DNA of 64,000 nt from Viridibacillus arvi (GTDB taxonomy: Bacteria > Bacillota > Bacilli > Bacillales_A > Planococcaceae), in the NCBI RefSeq assembly GCF_001274945.1, contig NZ_LILB01000007.1, positions 135,108 to 199,107 on the forward strand. Reading direction: 5' to 3'. The notes under the pieces are model-generated. The model was given only the letters and a program-made list of their open reading frames with translations. It did no database searches and was not told where the DNA came from. The first letter of the stretch is position 1. Every line of letters begins with the position of its first letter. The translations under genes and the position numbers were made by a program. This document shows positions 43,091 to 51,887 of the stretch, in pieces.

Positions 43091-44498
43091 AAAGAAAAGG
43101 GTATCCTTAACGCGCTATTGGACTACGCGCTATTTGCTAACTCTCTGTATAGGGCTAACTATCATTGCATTTATATCAGCAATCTGGTTACGTCATACAA
43201 CGCTTGTATATAGATTGGATATGATTGAGTTCATGGCAGAGGAAATGACTCATCGCATTTCAGATAATGTTGATGCAGGAATTCCAAGTGGTGATAATCC
43301 TGGACTATTCAGAGAGCGGGATCGGTTTATGAATATGGACATTAAGCCGGTTATTTATATAGTAAATACTGAAGGGAAAATCATTTCAAGTAATCGCCCT
43401 AAAGGACCGCGAGAGCAAACTATTCAAGCCGATATTTTATCATCTAGTGATGAGGTACAAAAGCTCACTTATAATGGAACATCAAAAGTTTTTTATGCAG
43501 TAAAGAAGAAAATTGAAATTGCCGATGAACAAGTCGGTTGGGTAGTTATTGTGGAGTCAAAAGAGAGGCTTACACATTTAAACCAAGAGTACGGTCAGTT
43601 GGCGATTATGATAGGTAGTTTAGCTTTGTTAGGTTTAGGTGCAATTTATTTTTTATCAAGAAGGTTAGCTACACCAATTAAAGAGGTTGCTGCCGCAGCA
43701 AAACAAGTACAACAAGGTAACTATAATATCAAACTCCCTGAAAATTTAAAGGAAGAAGAAGTTTACGAACTTGTTCGTTCTTTTAAAGAGATGGCAATGC
43801 GCTTGGAACAACTGGAGTCAATGCGAACCGAATTGTTAGCAGGTGTTACACATGAACTGAAAACACCTGTAACCTCTATTAGTGGTCTGTTACAAGCCAT
43901 TCAAGATGGAGTTGTTTCAGGTGATGATGCTCGCGAATTTGTTAAAATGGCGATAAATGAAACATCAAAATTAAAAACAATGGTTGGTGATCTATTGGCA
44001 TTCAACTCATTTGCTGTAAACGCCATTCCTGTGAAATTTGAAGAACTTGAAATTAACCAAATGTTAAAAGACGTAGTTAATCAATGGAGGTTAATGCAGG
44101 ACACTGACGACATCCAGTTAACACTTACTACATTAAAAGAGTTAGTAACGGTGAATATTGATGCTATTCGTTTTCAACAGATTTTCACCAATTTATTTAC
44201 AAATGCTGAACAAGCTATGAAGGGGCAAGGCAATATTAACGTCGTTTTGTATGATGAGAAGGAATCGGTTGTTATTACTGTATCTGATCATGGACAAGGT
44301 ATTCCAAAAGAAGAACAAGATTTAGTTTTCGAACGTTTCTATCGAGGTGAAAACAAGAAATACGAAGTGCGTGGCTTAGGTCTAGGTTTACCGCTTAGTA
44401 GAATGATGGCGCAATCCATCCATGGCGATCTACAACTGGTAGAAAGCTCTGAGAAAGGTACAACATTCAAATTAATAATTCCAAAAGCAACTAACTGA
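43074..44498 (+). CDS. Sensor histidine kinase of the VTC/CotH locus
   Basis: 474 residues, starting at GTG inside the regulator gene. Membrane helix 1 (~20-40), external sensor region of ~130 residues, helix 2 (~177-197), HAMP, HisKA with phospho-His in LAGVTHELKTPVTSI, HATPase with QIFTNLFTNAEQAM, SDHGQGIP and GLGLGLPLS. The external domain (including a PVIYIVNTEGKIISSN segment) looks PAS/dCACHE-like, suggesting a small extracellular ligand or envelope signal. Followed by its own terminator. Confidence 0.9.
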   Translation: MLKNRKKKRVSLTRYWTTRYLLTLCIGLTIIAFISAIWLRHTTLVYRLDMIEFMAEEMTHRISDNVDAGIPSGDNPGLFRERDRFMNMDIKPVIYIVNTEGKIISSNRPKGPREQTIQADILSSSDEVQKLTYNGTSKVFYAVKKKIEIADEQVGWVVIVESKERLTHLNQEYGQLAIMIGSLALLGLGAIYFLSRRLATPIKEVAAAAKQVQQGNYNIKLPENLKEEEVYELVRSFKEMAMRLEQLESMRTELLAGVTHELKTPVTSISGLLQAIQDGVVSGDDAREFVKMAINETSKLKTMVGDLLAFNSFAVNAIPVKFEELEINQMLKDVVNQWRLMQDTDDIQLTLTTLKELVTVNIDAIRFQQIFTNLFTNAEQAMKGQGNINVVLYDEKESVVITVSDHGQGIPKEEQDLVFERFYRGENKKYEVRGLGLGLPLSRMMAQSIHGDLQLVESSEKGTTFKLIIPKATN

Positions 44499-44509
44499 TA
44501 ATGACCTAG

Positions 44510-44547
44510 AAATCCAATTCGATCACAAAATCGAATTGGATTTTTTT
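44510..44547 (+). terminator. Terminator after the histidine kinase gene
   Basis: Fourteen-base stem AAATCCAATTCGAT / ATCGAATTGGATTT, 6-base loop and a long T tract. Confidence 0.9.
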
Positions 44548-44590
44548 CTTTCAAAAATATAAATCCCGACATTTAGCTGACACATTGATT

Positions 44591-44612
44591 CTGTAAAGTG
44601 GGTTTTGTAAAG
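44591..44612 (+). promoter_or_regulatory. Direct repeat upstream of the foldase gene
   Basis: CTGTAAAG at 44591-44598 and TTGTAAAG at 44605-44612, a 14-base period, in the short promoter region between the kinase terminator and the foldase gene. It may be a site for the adjacent OmpR regulator; weak. Confidence 0.3.
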
Positions 44613-44639
44613 AACAGAACATAAGGAAGGATGATATAA

Positions 44640-45557
44640 ATGACAAACGAAATACCAGAAGATAAAAAGGGGAAGGGGAAACGCCTCATACTTGTTATCG
44701 GAATCCCGCTAATTTTACTAATGGCGTTAATTACCTACTATGTAACAGTTCCAAAAACAGATGATTACGTCGCCAAAATTAACGGTGAAATAATAACTCA
44801 ATCAGAGTTAAATAAAGAACTTGTTTCTCAATATGGGACTGACGTGCTTAGTACACTGATCACAAGTAAAGTCATTGAGCTAGAAGCCGTTAAGAAAAAA
44901 ATTACTGTTTCAGATAATGAGATTCAGGCGGAGCTAGATGACTTGCAAAATTCTTATGGAGGTAAAGAAGCATTTGAAGCTGCGCTAGAATCTAACGCTA
45001 TGACATTACAAGGTGCAAAGGACAACATCAAGACGTATTTAACAACTACAAAATTAATTGAACCAACAATAGATATTACCGAAAAAGAGCTGAAAACATA
45101 TTTTAAAGAAAATAAAGATACTTTTTCTCAAGAAGAGCAAGTACAAGCAAGTCATATATTAGTTGAAGACAAAGATACAGCAAAAGAGGTACAAAAGAAA
45201 AGTGAAAAAGGTGAAGACTTTGCAGAGCTAGCTAGTGAGTATTCAACTGATACAGCAAGTGCTTCGAATGAGGGTAACCTAGGCTATTTTGGAAAAGGTG
45301 AAATGGACGAAAGCTTTGAAAAAGCTGCCTTTTCAATGAAAGTGGATGAAATAAGCGATCCTATTAAAACAGATTATGGCTACCACATTATTAAAGTCAC
45401 AGGTAAAAAGGCAGCAAAGGAAGCTACATTTGAAAATTCAAAGGATGATGTAAAAACAGCTTTAATGAACGAAAAGATAAATGCCAATTATTCAACATGG
45501 TTGTCTTCTTTGTATGAGGAATATGAAATCGAAAATGCATTAGCTGGCGAAAAATAA
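44640..45557 (+). CDS. Membrane-anchored parvulin-type peptidyl-prolyl isomerase (PrsA/SurA-like)
   Basis: 305 residues. A charged cytoplasmic N-terminus and one membrane helix (~16-37) replace the lipoprotein signal of PrsA. SurA_N-like helical region (~45-155), then a parvulin domain (~163-255) with QASHILVEDKDTA, FAELASEYSTDTASASNEGNLGYFGKGEM and DYGYHIIKV. It should act outside the membrane, helping to fold exported proteins. First gene of the group leading to VTC, DUF4956 and CotH; the exported CotH kinase is its likely client (inference). AAGGAAGG RBS. Confidence 0.87.
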   Translation: MTNEIPEDKKGKGKRLILVIGIPLILLMALITYYVTVPKTDDYVAKINGEIITQSELNKELVSQYGTDVLSTLITSKVIELEAVKKKITVSDNEIQAELDDLQNSYGGKEAFEAALESNAMTLQGAKDNIKTYLTTTKLIEPTIDITEKELKTYFKENKDTFSQEEQVQASHILVEDKDTAKEVQKKSEKGEDFAELASEYSTDTASASNEGNLGYFGKGEMDESFEKAAFSMKVDEISDPIKTDYGYHIIKVTGKKAAKEATFENSKDDVKTALMNEKINANYSTWLSSLYEEYEIENALAGEK

Positions 45558-45581
45558 GAGCGGAAAAGGGAGCAGGAAATT

Positions 45582-46283
45582 ATGAGATACCAAGATGAGT
45601 TTACTGTTAAAGGTCGAAAAGAACTCAAACATGCCATCTCACAAATGGATTACACCATATTACGAAATAAACTACAACATGTGATGAAACTTGATGCGCA
45701 TGCTGGTGGTGATGGAAAGTATTTAATTCGTAGTGTGTATTTCGATAACTTTGAAAACAAAATCTTGAATGAGAAAAAAGAAGGTTATTTCAAGCGTGAT
45801 AAATATCGCGTCCGTATTTACGGGCATAATTCAGCACTCAGTAACCTTGAAAAGAAAAGTAAGAGAAATAATTTAACTTTTAAAGAAAAGTGCCGTATTT
45901 CATCTGATGAATATGAATCAATGCGTATTGGACAGATTAACTGGATGGAAGAGGACGAGCGTCAACTTATTCGTGAACTATTTATTCAAATGTCTTTATA
46001 TCAATTGAAGCCGATGACAGTTGTTGATTATGTTCGCGAAGCATATGTTTATCCATTTGGGAATGTACGCGTAACATTTGATGGCCAAATCAAAACAAGC
46101 TTTCGCAATACAGATATTTTTAATCCAGATTTACCAATGGCATCTGTATTTGATTCAACACAAGTAATTTTAGAAGTGAAATACGATGAATATTTGCCAG
46201 ATGTAATCAAAATGATGTTGCAAATGATGGATCGTAGACCTGATGCATATTCAAAATATCAATTAAGCCGTATGTACGGTTAA
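45582..46283 (+). CDS. VTC-domain protein, putative polyphosphate polymerase-type enzyme
   Basis: 233 residues forming a single triphosphate-tunnel (VTC) domain without SPX. Charged residues alternate along strands as expected of the tunnel: IRSVYFDN (Arg50), YRVRIYG (Arg76, Arg78), LEKKSK (Glu90, Lys91, Lys92), FKEK (Lys101, Lys103), VDYVREAY (Arg152, Glu153), VRVTFDG (Arg163) and ILEVKYDEYLP (Glu198, Lys200). Yeast Vtc4 uses such a tunnel to make polyphosphate from ATP. No membrane helix; the next gene encodes a membrane protein that may be its channel. Activity is inferred. RBS GGGAGCAGG. Confidence 0.87.
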   Translation: MRYQDEFTVKGRKELKHAISQMDYTILRNKLQHVMKLDAHAGGDGKYLIRSVYFDNFENKILNEKKEGYFKRDKYRVRIYGHNSALSNLEKKSKRNNLTFKEKCRISSDEYESMRIGQINWMEEDERQLIRELFIQMSLYQLKPMTVVDYVREAYVYPFGNVRVTFDGQIKTSFRNTDIFNPDLPMASVFDSTQVILEVKYDEYLPDVIKMMLQMMDRRPDAYSKYQLSRMYG

Positions 46284-46304
46284 TACTTTTTGGAGGAATT
46301 AATA

Positions 46305-46988
46305 ATGGATACAACAAATTTCACAGATATTTTCAAATCAAGTTTTATAGAGAAAACATCAGCTTTCTCATTAACAGATGCATTAATCGGACTCTTTGTC
46401 TCATTTATCATTGGCCTTTTTATTTACGCAGTATATAAAAAGACATTTTCAGGTGTAATTTATTCACACACTTTCAATATTTCATTAATGATTATGACAA
46501 TGGCCACGGCATTAATTATTATGGGTATTTCTTCAAATGTCCTATTGTCCCTTGGTATGGTCGGTGCTTTATCAATTGTTCGGTTTAGAACACCTATCAA
46601 AGACCCAATGGATTTAGTCTTTTTATTCTGGTCTATCGTATCAGGTATTTTATGTGGTGCGGGATTTATTCCATTAGTAATCGTAGGTTCAATATTAATT
46701 GGTTTAGTGCTAGTACTATTCGTCAATAGAATCACAATTGAAAACCCATACTTATTAATCATAAAATATGCAGATTCAACAGTTGAAGATACGATGGAAA
46801 AAGTTATTTCATCTCAATCTAAGAAACACGCTTTAAAATCAAAATCGGTGATGCCTGGTGAAGAGTTAGAAGTGACTTACGAAATTCGAGTAAAAGAAAA
46901 TGATTCAAACTTCATGAATGATTTAACAGCTATTCAAGGTGTGAAATCAGCAGTAATGCTTAGCTACGATGGTAACTTCACAGCTTAA
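46305..46988 (+). CDS. DUF4956 membrane protein
   Basis: 227 residues from ATG 46305 (TGGAGGA 10 bases upstream; the ORF opens earlier without an RBS). Four membrane helices in the first ~150 residues and the family block SLGMVGALSIVRFRTPIKDPMDL between helices 2 and 3, slightly reminiscent of MgtC. The C-terminal ~80 residues form a soluble ACT-like domain. DUF4956 genes commonly neighbour VTC-domain genes, suggesting a membrane partner of the VTC enzyme; function unproven. 21 bases after the VTC gene. Confidence 0.85.
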   Translation: MDTTNFTDIFKSSFIEKTSAFSLTDALIGLFVSFIIGLFIYAVYKKTFSGVIYSHTFNISLMIMTMATALIIMGISSNVLLSLGMVGALSIVRFRTPIKDPMDLVFLFWSIVSGILCGAGFIPLVIVGSILIGLVLVLFVNRITIENPYLLIIKYADSTVEDTMEKVISSQSKKHALKSKSVMPGEELEVTYEIRVKENDSNFMNDLTAIQGVKSAVMLSYDGNFTA

Positions 46989-47024
46989 TACAAGGACCAT
47001 AAATCATCGTAAAGGAGTTACAGC

Positions 47025-49064
47025 ATGATCAAAAATAGAGTAGTATACGGCATTCTCGCTGTACTCGTGATTGTGTTCATATGCGTTGTAGGAATCTTAC
47101 CCAATCTTTCTTTGGATTCTAAGAATACAGAAACAACTTATACAAATAAGGTATTTAACAAAGATAAAGTAACAACGGTCGATCTTGAAATTTCTGAAAA
47201 GGATTGGCAAGACATGTTAGACAATCCACTGGATGAAGAAATTAAAGAAGCAAATGTTACTGTAAATGGTAAAACCCTTGAGCATGTCGGTATACGTACA
47301 AAAGGTAATTTGTCGTTGCGCGAGGTGGCAAGTGACGAAGATTCAGATCGATACAGCTTGAAAATCGACTTCGATTACTACAATGACGAGCAAAGTTTAT
47401 ATGGTTTGAAAAAACTGAATTTGAACAACAATTATAGTGATTCAACTCTAATGAGAGAATATCTTTCTTATCAGCTAATGGAAGAAATGGGCTTGCCAAC
47501 TCCTTCATACTCATACATGTATGTAACGGTGAATGGTGAAGATAGAGGACTTTTCCTAGGCGTTGAACAAGTGGACGAAACTTTCTTAGCCAAAAATTTC
47601 TCAACAAATACCGGGTCATTATATAAACCAGATGGTGCAGGCAGTGATTTGAAATGGATTAGTGACAATATCGATGATTACACTGGTTTGAATGCAAAAA
47701 CAAGTACAGATGATTCTGATGATGAAGCGATGATTAATTTCTTAAGTGCCATTAATAGTAAGGGTGCTAGTATAGAAGATACAGTTGATGTGGACAATAT
47801 GTTGCGCTATTTTGCAACAAATACAGCACTAGTAAATCTAGATAGCTATCAAGGAAACATGAAGCATAACTATTACTTATATGAAGAAAAAGGCAAGTTA
47901 TCCATTATACCTTGGGATTACAATATGAGCTTTGGAGGTTTTGGTGCAGGGGGAGGAGGTGGCAGCCGTGATAGATCCCAAGAAAACACTATCGAAAATA
48001 CTGAAAAAGATTCTTTAGCTACTAAAGGTGATAGCGATCCTGAAACAACTTCAACTACTGAGGGTACTCCAGCAGACTCAACTAGTGATGAACAAGGGGA
48101 TATGAATGGTATGCCAACACCCCCAGAAGGTACACAAGGCCAGCCACCAAGTGATGGTGGACAAATGCAGCCACCACAGGAAAATAACGTAGCAAGACCA
48201 AATCAGGAACCTACAAGTAATGAAGAACTAGAAGTATCAGCAGACGCTAAAATAGGAACTGAATCAAACAAAAAAGAGGTTGACGGAACATCAGATGCCA
48301 CTAAGGATAAAAATATTATCGGAAAACGTGGAGGTATGGGAGCAGGGAATGGTCAGTTGATTTCTGATTCAAGTATCAATTTCAGTGTAACAACACCGGT
48401 CTCCGGGACGTCTATTGAAGAGCGTCCATTATTAAATGCTTTACTATCAAATGATGAATATCGTAAAAAATATGAAGAATATTTAAATGATATCGCTACT
48501 AAATATTTAACAGAGGATAAAATTGCCGTAGAAACAGCCAAAATCGCAAAATTAATCACGTCTTATGTTGAAAAAGATCCAACGAAATTTTACACAACAG
48601 AAGAATTTAAAGCTGCAGTAGCAGGCGACAATAGCTTACCTGAATTTGCAAAACAACGCTCACAATCAATCTTGAAGCAATTATCAGGTGATTTAGTTGT
48701 AGATTCATCCACCTCTACAGGTGATAAAGTGAATCAAAAAAATCAACTAAATACAAATGCTGATAAAGATTCTACCGCAAAAGCTAACACAGAAATCAAA
48801 GTAGAGGTTATGCCAAATCAACCTGACGGAGAAGGTTTTGATCCTAATAATATGCCTGAAAGAGGACAATGGGGAGGAGGACAACCTCCTAATGGTATGC
48901 AATGTGGTCGCGGAGGAGATGGTGGGAAGAATCCAGGCATACCTGAAAAAAATAATCAGCAAACAACGGGTTATTCAAGAGACACGATTATAGTAAGTTC
49001 TATAGCTGTTGGATGCCTAATTATAGCCACGATTTTCGTCTTCCTATTCAAACGTAGACGATAA
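47025..49064 (+). CDS. Extracytoplasmic, double-anchored CotH-family kinase-like protein
   Basis: 679 residues. N-terminal signal anchor (~7-29) and C-terminal helix (~653-675) followed by FKRRR, so the body lies outside the membrane. CotH features: GIRTKGN (89-95, nucleotide loop), LNLNNNYSDSTLMREYLSY (131-149), MYVTVNGEDRGLFLGVEQVDE, catalytic-type NLDSYQGN (271-278) and the metal site PWDYN (296-300). CotH kinases phosphorylate spore-coat proteins on Ser; a permanent membrane location suggests other targets. A ~145-residue Gly/Pro/Gln/Ser insert (305-450) and a second PQ/G-rich segment (~590-650) look disordered. AAAGGAG RBS; last gene of the cluster. Confidence 0.88.
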   Translation: MIKNRVVYGILAVLVIVFICVVGILPNLSLDSKNTETTYTNKVFNKDKVTTVDLEISEKDWQDMLDNPLDEEIKEANVTVNGKTLEHVGIRTKGNLSLREVASDEDSDRYSLKIDFDYYNDEQSLYGLKKLNLNNNYSDSTLMREYLSYQLMEEMGLPTPSYSYMYVTVNGEDRGLFLGVEQVDETFLAKNFSTNTGSLYKPDGAGSDLKWISDNIDDYTGLNAKTSTDDSDDEAMINFLSAINSKGASIEDTVDVDNMLRYFATNTALVNLDSYQGNMKHNYYLYEEKGKLSIIPWDYNMSFGGFGAGGGGGSRDRSQENTIENTEKDSLATKGDSDPETTSTTEGTPADSTSDEQGDMNGMPTPPEGTQGQPPSDGGQMQPPQENNVARPNQEPTSNEELEVSADAKIGTESNKKEVDGTSDATKDKNIIGKRGGMGAGNGQLISDSSINFSVTTPVSGTSIEERPLLNALLSNDEYRKKYEEYLNDIATKYLTEDKIAVETAKIAKLITSYVEKDPTKFYTTEEFKAAVAGDNSLPEFAKQRSQSILKQLSGDLVVDSSTSTGDKVNQKNQLNTNADKDSTAKANTEIKVEVMPNQPDGEGFDPNNMPERGQWGGGQPPNGMQCGRGGDGGKNPGIPEKNNQQTTGYSRDTIIVSSIAVGCLIIATIFVFLFKRRR

Positions 49065-49145
49065 AACGAACAAACGAATAACCACTGCCGGTACCTGATT
49101 GCCGGTGCTGGCAGTGAAACCCACCCAACTTACACTTTAGAAGAG

Positions 49146-49198
49146 ACAAAAGGTTGCCAATTGATTGTTTAGCACATCAATCAATGGCAACCTTTTGT
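49146..49198. terminator. Bidirectional terminator after the CotH-family gene
   Basis: Stem ACAAAAGGTTGCCA / TGGCAACCTTTTGT with a second paired segment ATTGATTG / CAATCAAT. An earlier hairpin, CACTGCC / GGCAGTG around 49082-49118, lacks a T tail. Confidence 0.8.
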
Positions 49199-49883
49199 TA
49201 TCTAAACAATATGGTACTGTTAACTATTTCAACGGATATTAGTTAAAATTCTTATATGTATGTCTTACTAATATTATTAATACACTAATGAGTTAGATTT
49301 TGTTAAAGTTAATCAAAAATAACTTGAAGAATAAAAAAAGAAGCTAGCTGTGTCGAGCAGCTAGCTTAAAAGAATGGTATTTTGTCGTTGAAACAATTAA
49401 TGAGTGGAACTTATCCTTTAGATTTTGAAATTCAAAGTTCACTGCCCATTTAAGCATTTAATAAAAACGGATTGAAAAGAGTGAGTTAGAAAATGAATGA
49501 AAAAATCTAGCCTCCGTTGCTAGACCTTAAAGTCCATTAATAACTTCTCGAACAATTATTAGAAAGGTTGGATTCAAATCTGATCGATGTGAATTACGAA
49601 GTCGTTGCCTTAGGAAGTTGAATTCCAAGGTGAATTCGTTTGTAATGTACTTTTCCTCATTGAACGAACGGTTTCTTTAGCATAAAAACGAGTGACACTC
49701 ATCAATTACGACACCACTACTAGTAATGATGGAAGCTCGTTTTTGCTAAACAAGTCGTTTTATTCACAAATCCTATGCCGTTTAATTATTATTAAATTGT
49801 GAGACTATTATAAAGGAAATTTATTAGATAATCAAAAGTTTTAATTTTAAAATATTTAATATTAAATAGAAGGTGCTAAAAAT
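49199..49883. other. Hairpin-rich gene-free stretch with possible gene remnant
   Basis: No intact gene. There is a hairpin AAGCTAGCTG / CAGCTAGCTT (49341-49367) with a T tract only on the minus strand, and a long imperfect hairpin at 49681-49748 (CATAAAAACGAG...CTCGTTTTTG, inner CATCA/TGATG). Between 49556 and 49685 two adjacent frames read LLERLDSNLIDVNYEVV and EFQGEFVCNVLFLIERTV with a frameshift between, suggesting a decayed gene I cannot name. Confidence 0.45.
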
Positions 49884-50489
49884 ATGAATGACCAACAATT
49901 TGATCAGCATTTACATATTGAGACTACAGGCAATCAGTATGGCTATCCAACATTGACGCATTACCACCGTTATGAGCCTACGCCATACGCCGCACTAGAC
50001 CAACTTTTTGAAAAATATAGTCTTGAAAGTACAGATTGTGTGGTGGATATGGGATGTGGTAAAGGACGTGTCCCTTTTTATGTACATCACCGCTTTCATA
50101 CAAATGTTGTTGGGGTTGAAATGAATTCAACTTTTTATGAAAATGCTCTAACGAATAAAATTCAATATATGAAGAAATACAGTGTGAAAAATAATGCTAT
50201 TGATTTCCAATGTGTGTTTGCACAAGACTATTTAGTTCAGCAGAAGGATAATGTGTTTTTCTTTTTTAATCCATTTTCAGTTCAAATATTTCGTAAAGTA
50301 GTAAACAATATATTACGCTCAGTTGAATTGGAGCCTCGTCAAATTAGCCTCATTTTATATTATCCATCAATAGATTATGTACAGTTTTTACAATATGAGA
50401 CTAATTTTGAATTAGAGAATGAGATATTTCTCGAAGAAGTTTCTGTTCGTAATGTAAATGAGCGAATATTAGTGTTTAAAAATATGTGA
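49884..50489 (+). CDS. Class I SAM-dependent methyltransferase
   Basis: 201 residues. SAM-binding motif I VVDMGCGKGRVPFYV, acidic residue ending strand 2 (VVGVEMN), and motif IV-like FFFFNPFS, where NPF resembles the NPP(Y/F) of N-methyltransferases. An N-terminal segment HLHIETTGNQYGYPTLTHYHRYEPTPYAAL may cover the active site. Substrate unknown. RBS AGAAGGTG before ATG. Stands alone. Confidence 0.8.
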   Translation: MNDQQFDQHLHIETTGNQYGYPTLTHYHRYEPTPYAALDQLFEKYSLESTDCVVDMGCGKGRVPFYVHHRFHTNVVGVEMNSTFYENALTNKIQYMKKYSVKNNAIDFQCVFAQDYLVQQKDNVFFFFNPFSVQIFRKVVNNILRSVELEPRQISLILYYPSIDYVQFLQYETNFELENEIFLEEVSVRNVNERILVFKNM

Positions 50490-50630
50490 ATTATATCCAT
50501 AAAAAGTTACCGTAAAGACTTATATAGTATAACTTTTATGAATCAATAGGTTTTTAAAAGAAGAACTTTCATTTCACTAATAAATATTTTAGTGTTAAAC
50601 TATACTCATGAATAAAAGGAGTTGTGATTA

Positions 50631-51386
50631 ATGGGAAAATTAGATGAAAAAGTAGTAATTATTACCGGCGGAGCTGGCGGTATCGGTGGCGGTATGGCAA
50701 AAGCAATGGTTAAAGAAGGCGCAATCGTTGCAATCGTTGACTTAAACGAAGAAGCTGGAGAAGCAATGGCTAAAGAATTACAAGAAATTTCTCCGAAATC
50801 ATCATTTATCCAAGCTAACCTTATGGATCGTGATAATTTAGGTAATATCGTGAAGACAGTGGCTGAAAAATATGGTAAAATTGATGTCTTAGTAAACAAT
50901 GCTCATGCATCAAAACAAGTATCTATTGAGGAAACAACTCAAGCAGATCTTGATCTATCATTTGGTACTGGTTTCTACGCAACATTCTATTTAATGCAAG
51001 CTGCACTTCCATACTTGAAGGAAACAAAAGGTAATGTTATTAACTTTGCTTCAGGTGCTGGTTTAGCTGGACATGAAACACAAGGTGTATATGCTGCAGC
51101 AAAAGAAGCGATTCGTGGTATTACACGTGTAGCTGCTAACGAATGGGGCCGTTTTGGTATCAACGTTAACATAATTGGACCGCTTGCAAATTCTCAAGGT
51201 GTAGAAGCTTGGGCAAAAGCTCAACCAGAATATTATGAAGCAGTTAAAAACAAAATTCCTTTGGGACGTTTTGGTGATGTTGAAAATGATATCGGTCGCG
51301 TAGCGGTATTCTTAGCTTCTGAGGATTCTCAATATATTACTGGTCAAACAATTATGGCTGATGGTGGATCAATAATGCTTAGATAA
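50631..51386 (+). CDS. SDR-family oxidoreductase (FabG-like)
   Basis: 251 residues, classical short-chain dehydrogenase. Cofactor loop TGGAGGIGGG, VDLNEEAGE (Asp after strand 2, favouring NAD(H)), NNAHAS in place of NNAG, Ser and YAAAK of the active site, and C-terminal YITGQTIMADGGS. Substrate unknown. AAAGGAG RBS. It is followed after 27 bases by a MarR gene, so the pair is probably co-transcribed and self-regulated. Confidence 0.88.
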   Translation: MGKLDEKVVIITGGAGGIGGGMAKAMVKEGAIVAIVDLNEEAGEAMAKELQEISPKSSFIQANLMDRDNLGNIVKTVAEKYGKIDVLVNNAHASKQVSIEETTQADLDLSFGTGFYATFYLMQAALPYLKETKGNVINFASGAGLAGHETQGVYAAAKEAIRGITRVAANEWGRFGINVNIIGPLANSQGVEAWAKAQPEYYEAVKNKIPLGRFGDVENDIGRVAVFLASEDSQYITGQTIMADGGSIMLR

Positions 51387-51413
51387 GTTTTTCTGCAATC
51401 AGGGGAGGACAAA

Positions 51414-51848
51414 TTGAGAGACACGAATATTTTTAAACTTATACATGCAGTTGAATTAGTTAACAATGCTAATATCATTCGATTTTCACAAATGTTTCCA
51501 CATAATATAGGGATATCACCTATATTAGCTCTGAGTGAGTTAAAAATAAACGGGGCACAAAAACAGACTGTTTTAGCAGATAAGCTTGGTTATACTCCAG
51601 GTGCTATGACAAATATTGCAACTAAACTAGTGAAAAATGGCTTTGCAGAACGTCAATATAATGCTAATGACCGTCGTCATGTTTTATTAGCTATTACAGA
51701 AATGGGAAGTAAAGTGTTAATTGATGCCCAGTCAAAGGGACATGATTTAGCAATGGAACTTTTCAGTGTATTAAGTGAGGAAGAGGTCGATCAATATTTG
51801 GCCATCCAAAATAAATTGTTGAAAAATGTAGCAAAAGAAGAGTTATAA
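51414..51848 (+). CDS. MarR-family transcriptional regulator
   Basis: 144 residues starting at TTG (GGGGAGGA at ideal distance). Helix-turn-helix KQTVLADKLGYTPGAMTNIATKL and wing RQYNANDRRHVLLAIT. It probably represses the SDR gene in front of it. Shares a terminator with the convergent phrB gene. Confidence 0.87.
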   Translation: MRDTNIFKLIHAVELVNNANIIRFSQMFPHNIGISPILALSELKINGAQKQTVLADKLGYTPGAMTNIATKLVKNGFAERQYNANDRRHVLLAITEMGSKVLIDAQSKGHDLAMELFSVLSEEEVDQYLAIQNKLLKNVAKEEL

Positions 51849-51849
51849 T

Positions 51850-51887
51850 AAAAAGCTTAGTTCTCTCATGGGAACTAAGCTTTTTTT
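51850..51887. terminator. Bidirectional terminator between marR and phrB
   Basis: Stem AAAAAGCTTAGTTC / GGAACTAAGCTTTTTTT with T tracts on both strands. It overlaps the phrB stop codon. Confidence 0.9.

Noticed and set aside
42410-44498. Calling the CotH-locus two-component system by a known name such as PhoPR or BceRS
   Set aside because: Receiver and kinase domains are generic; the sensor domain does not match one I can identify, and no diagnostic target site was found.
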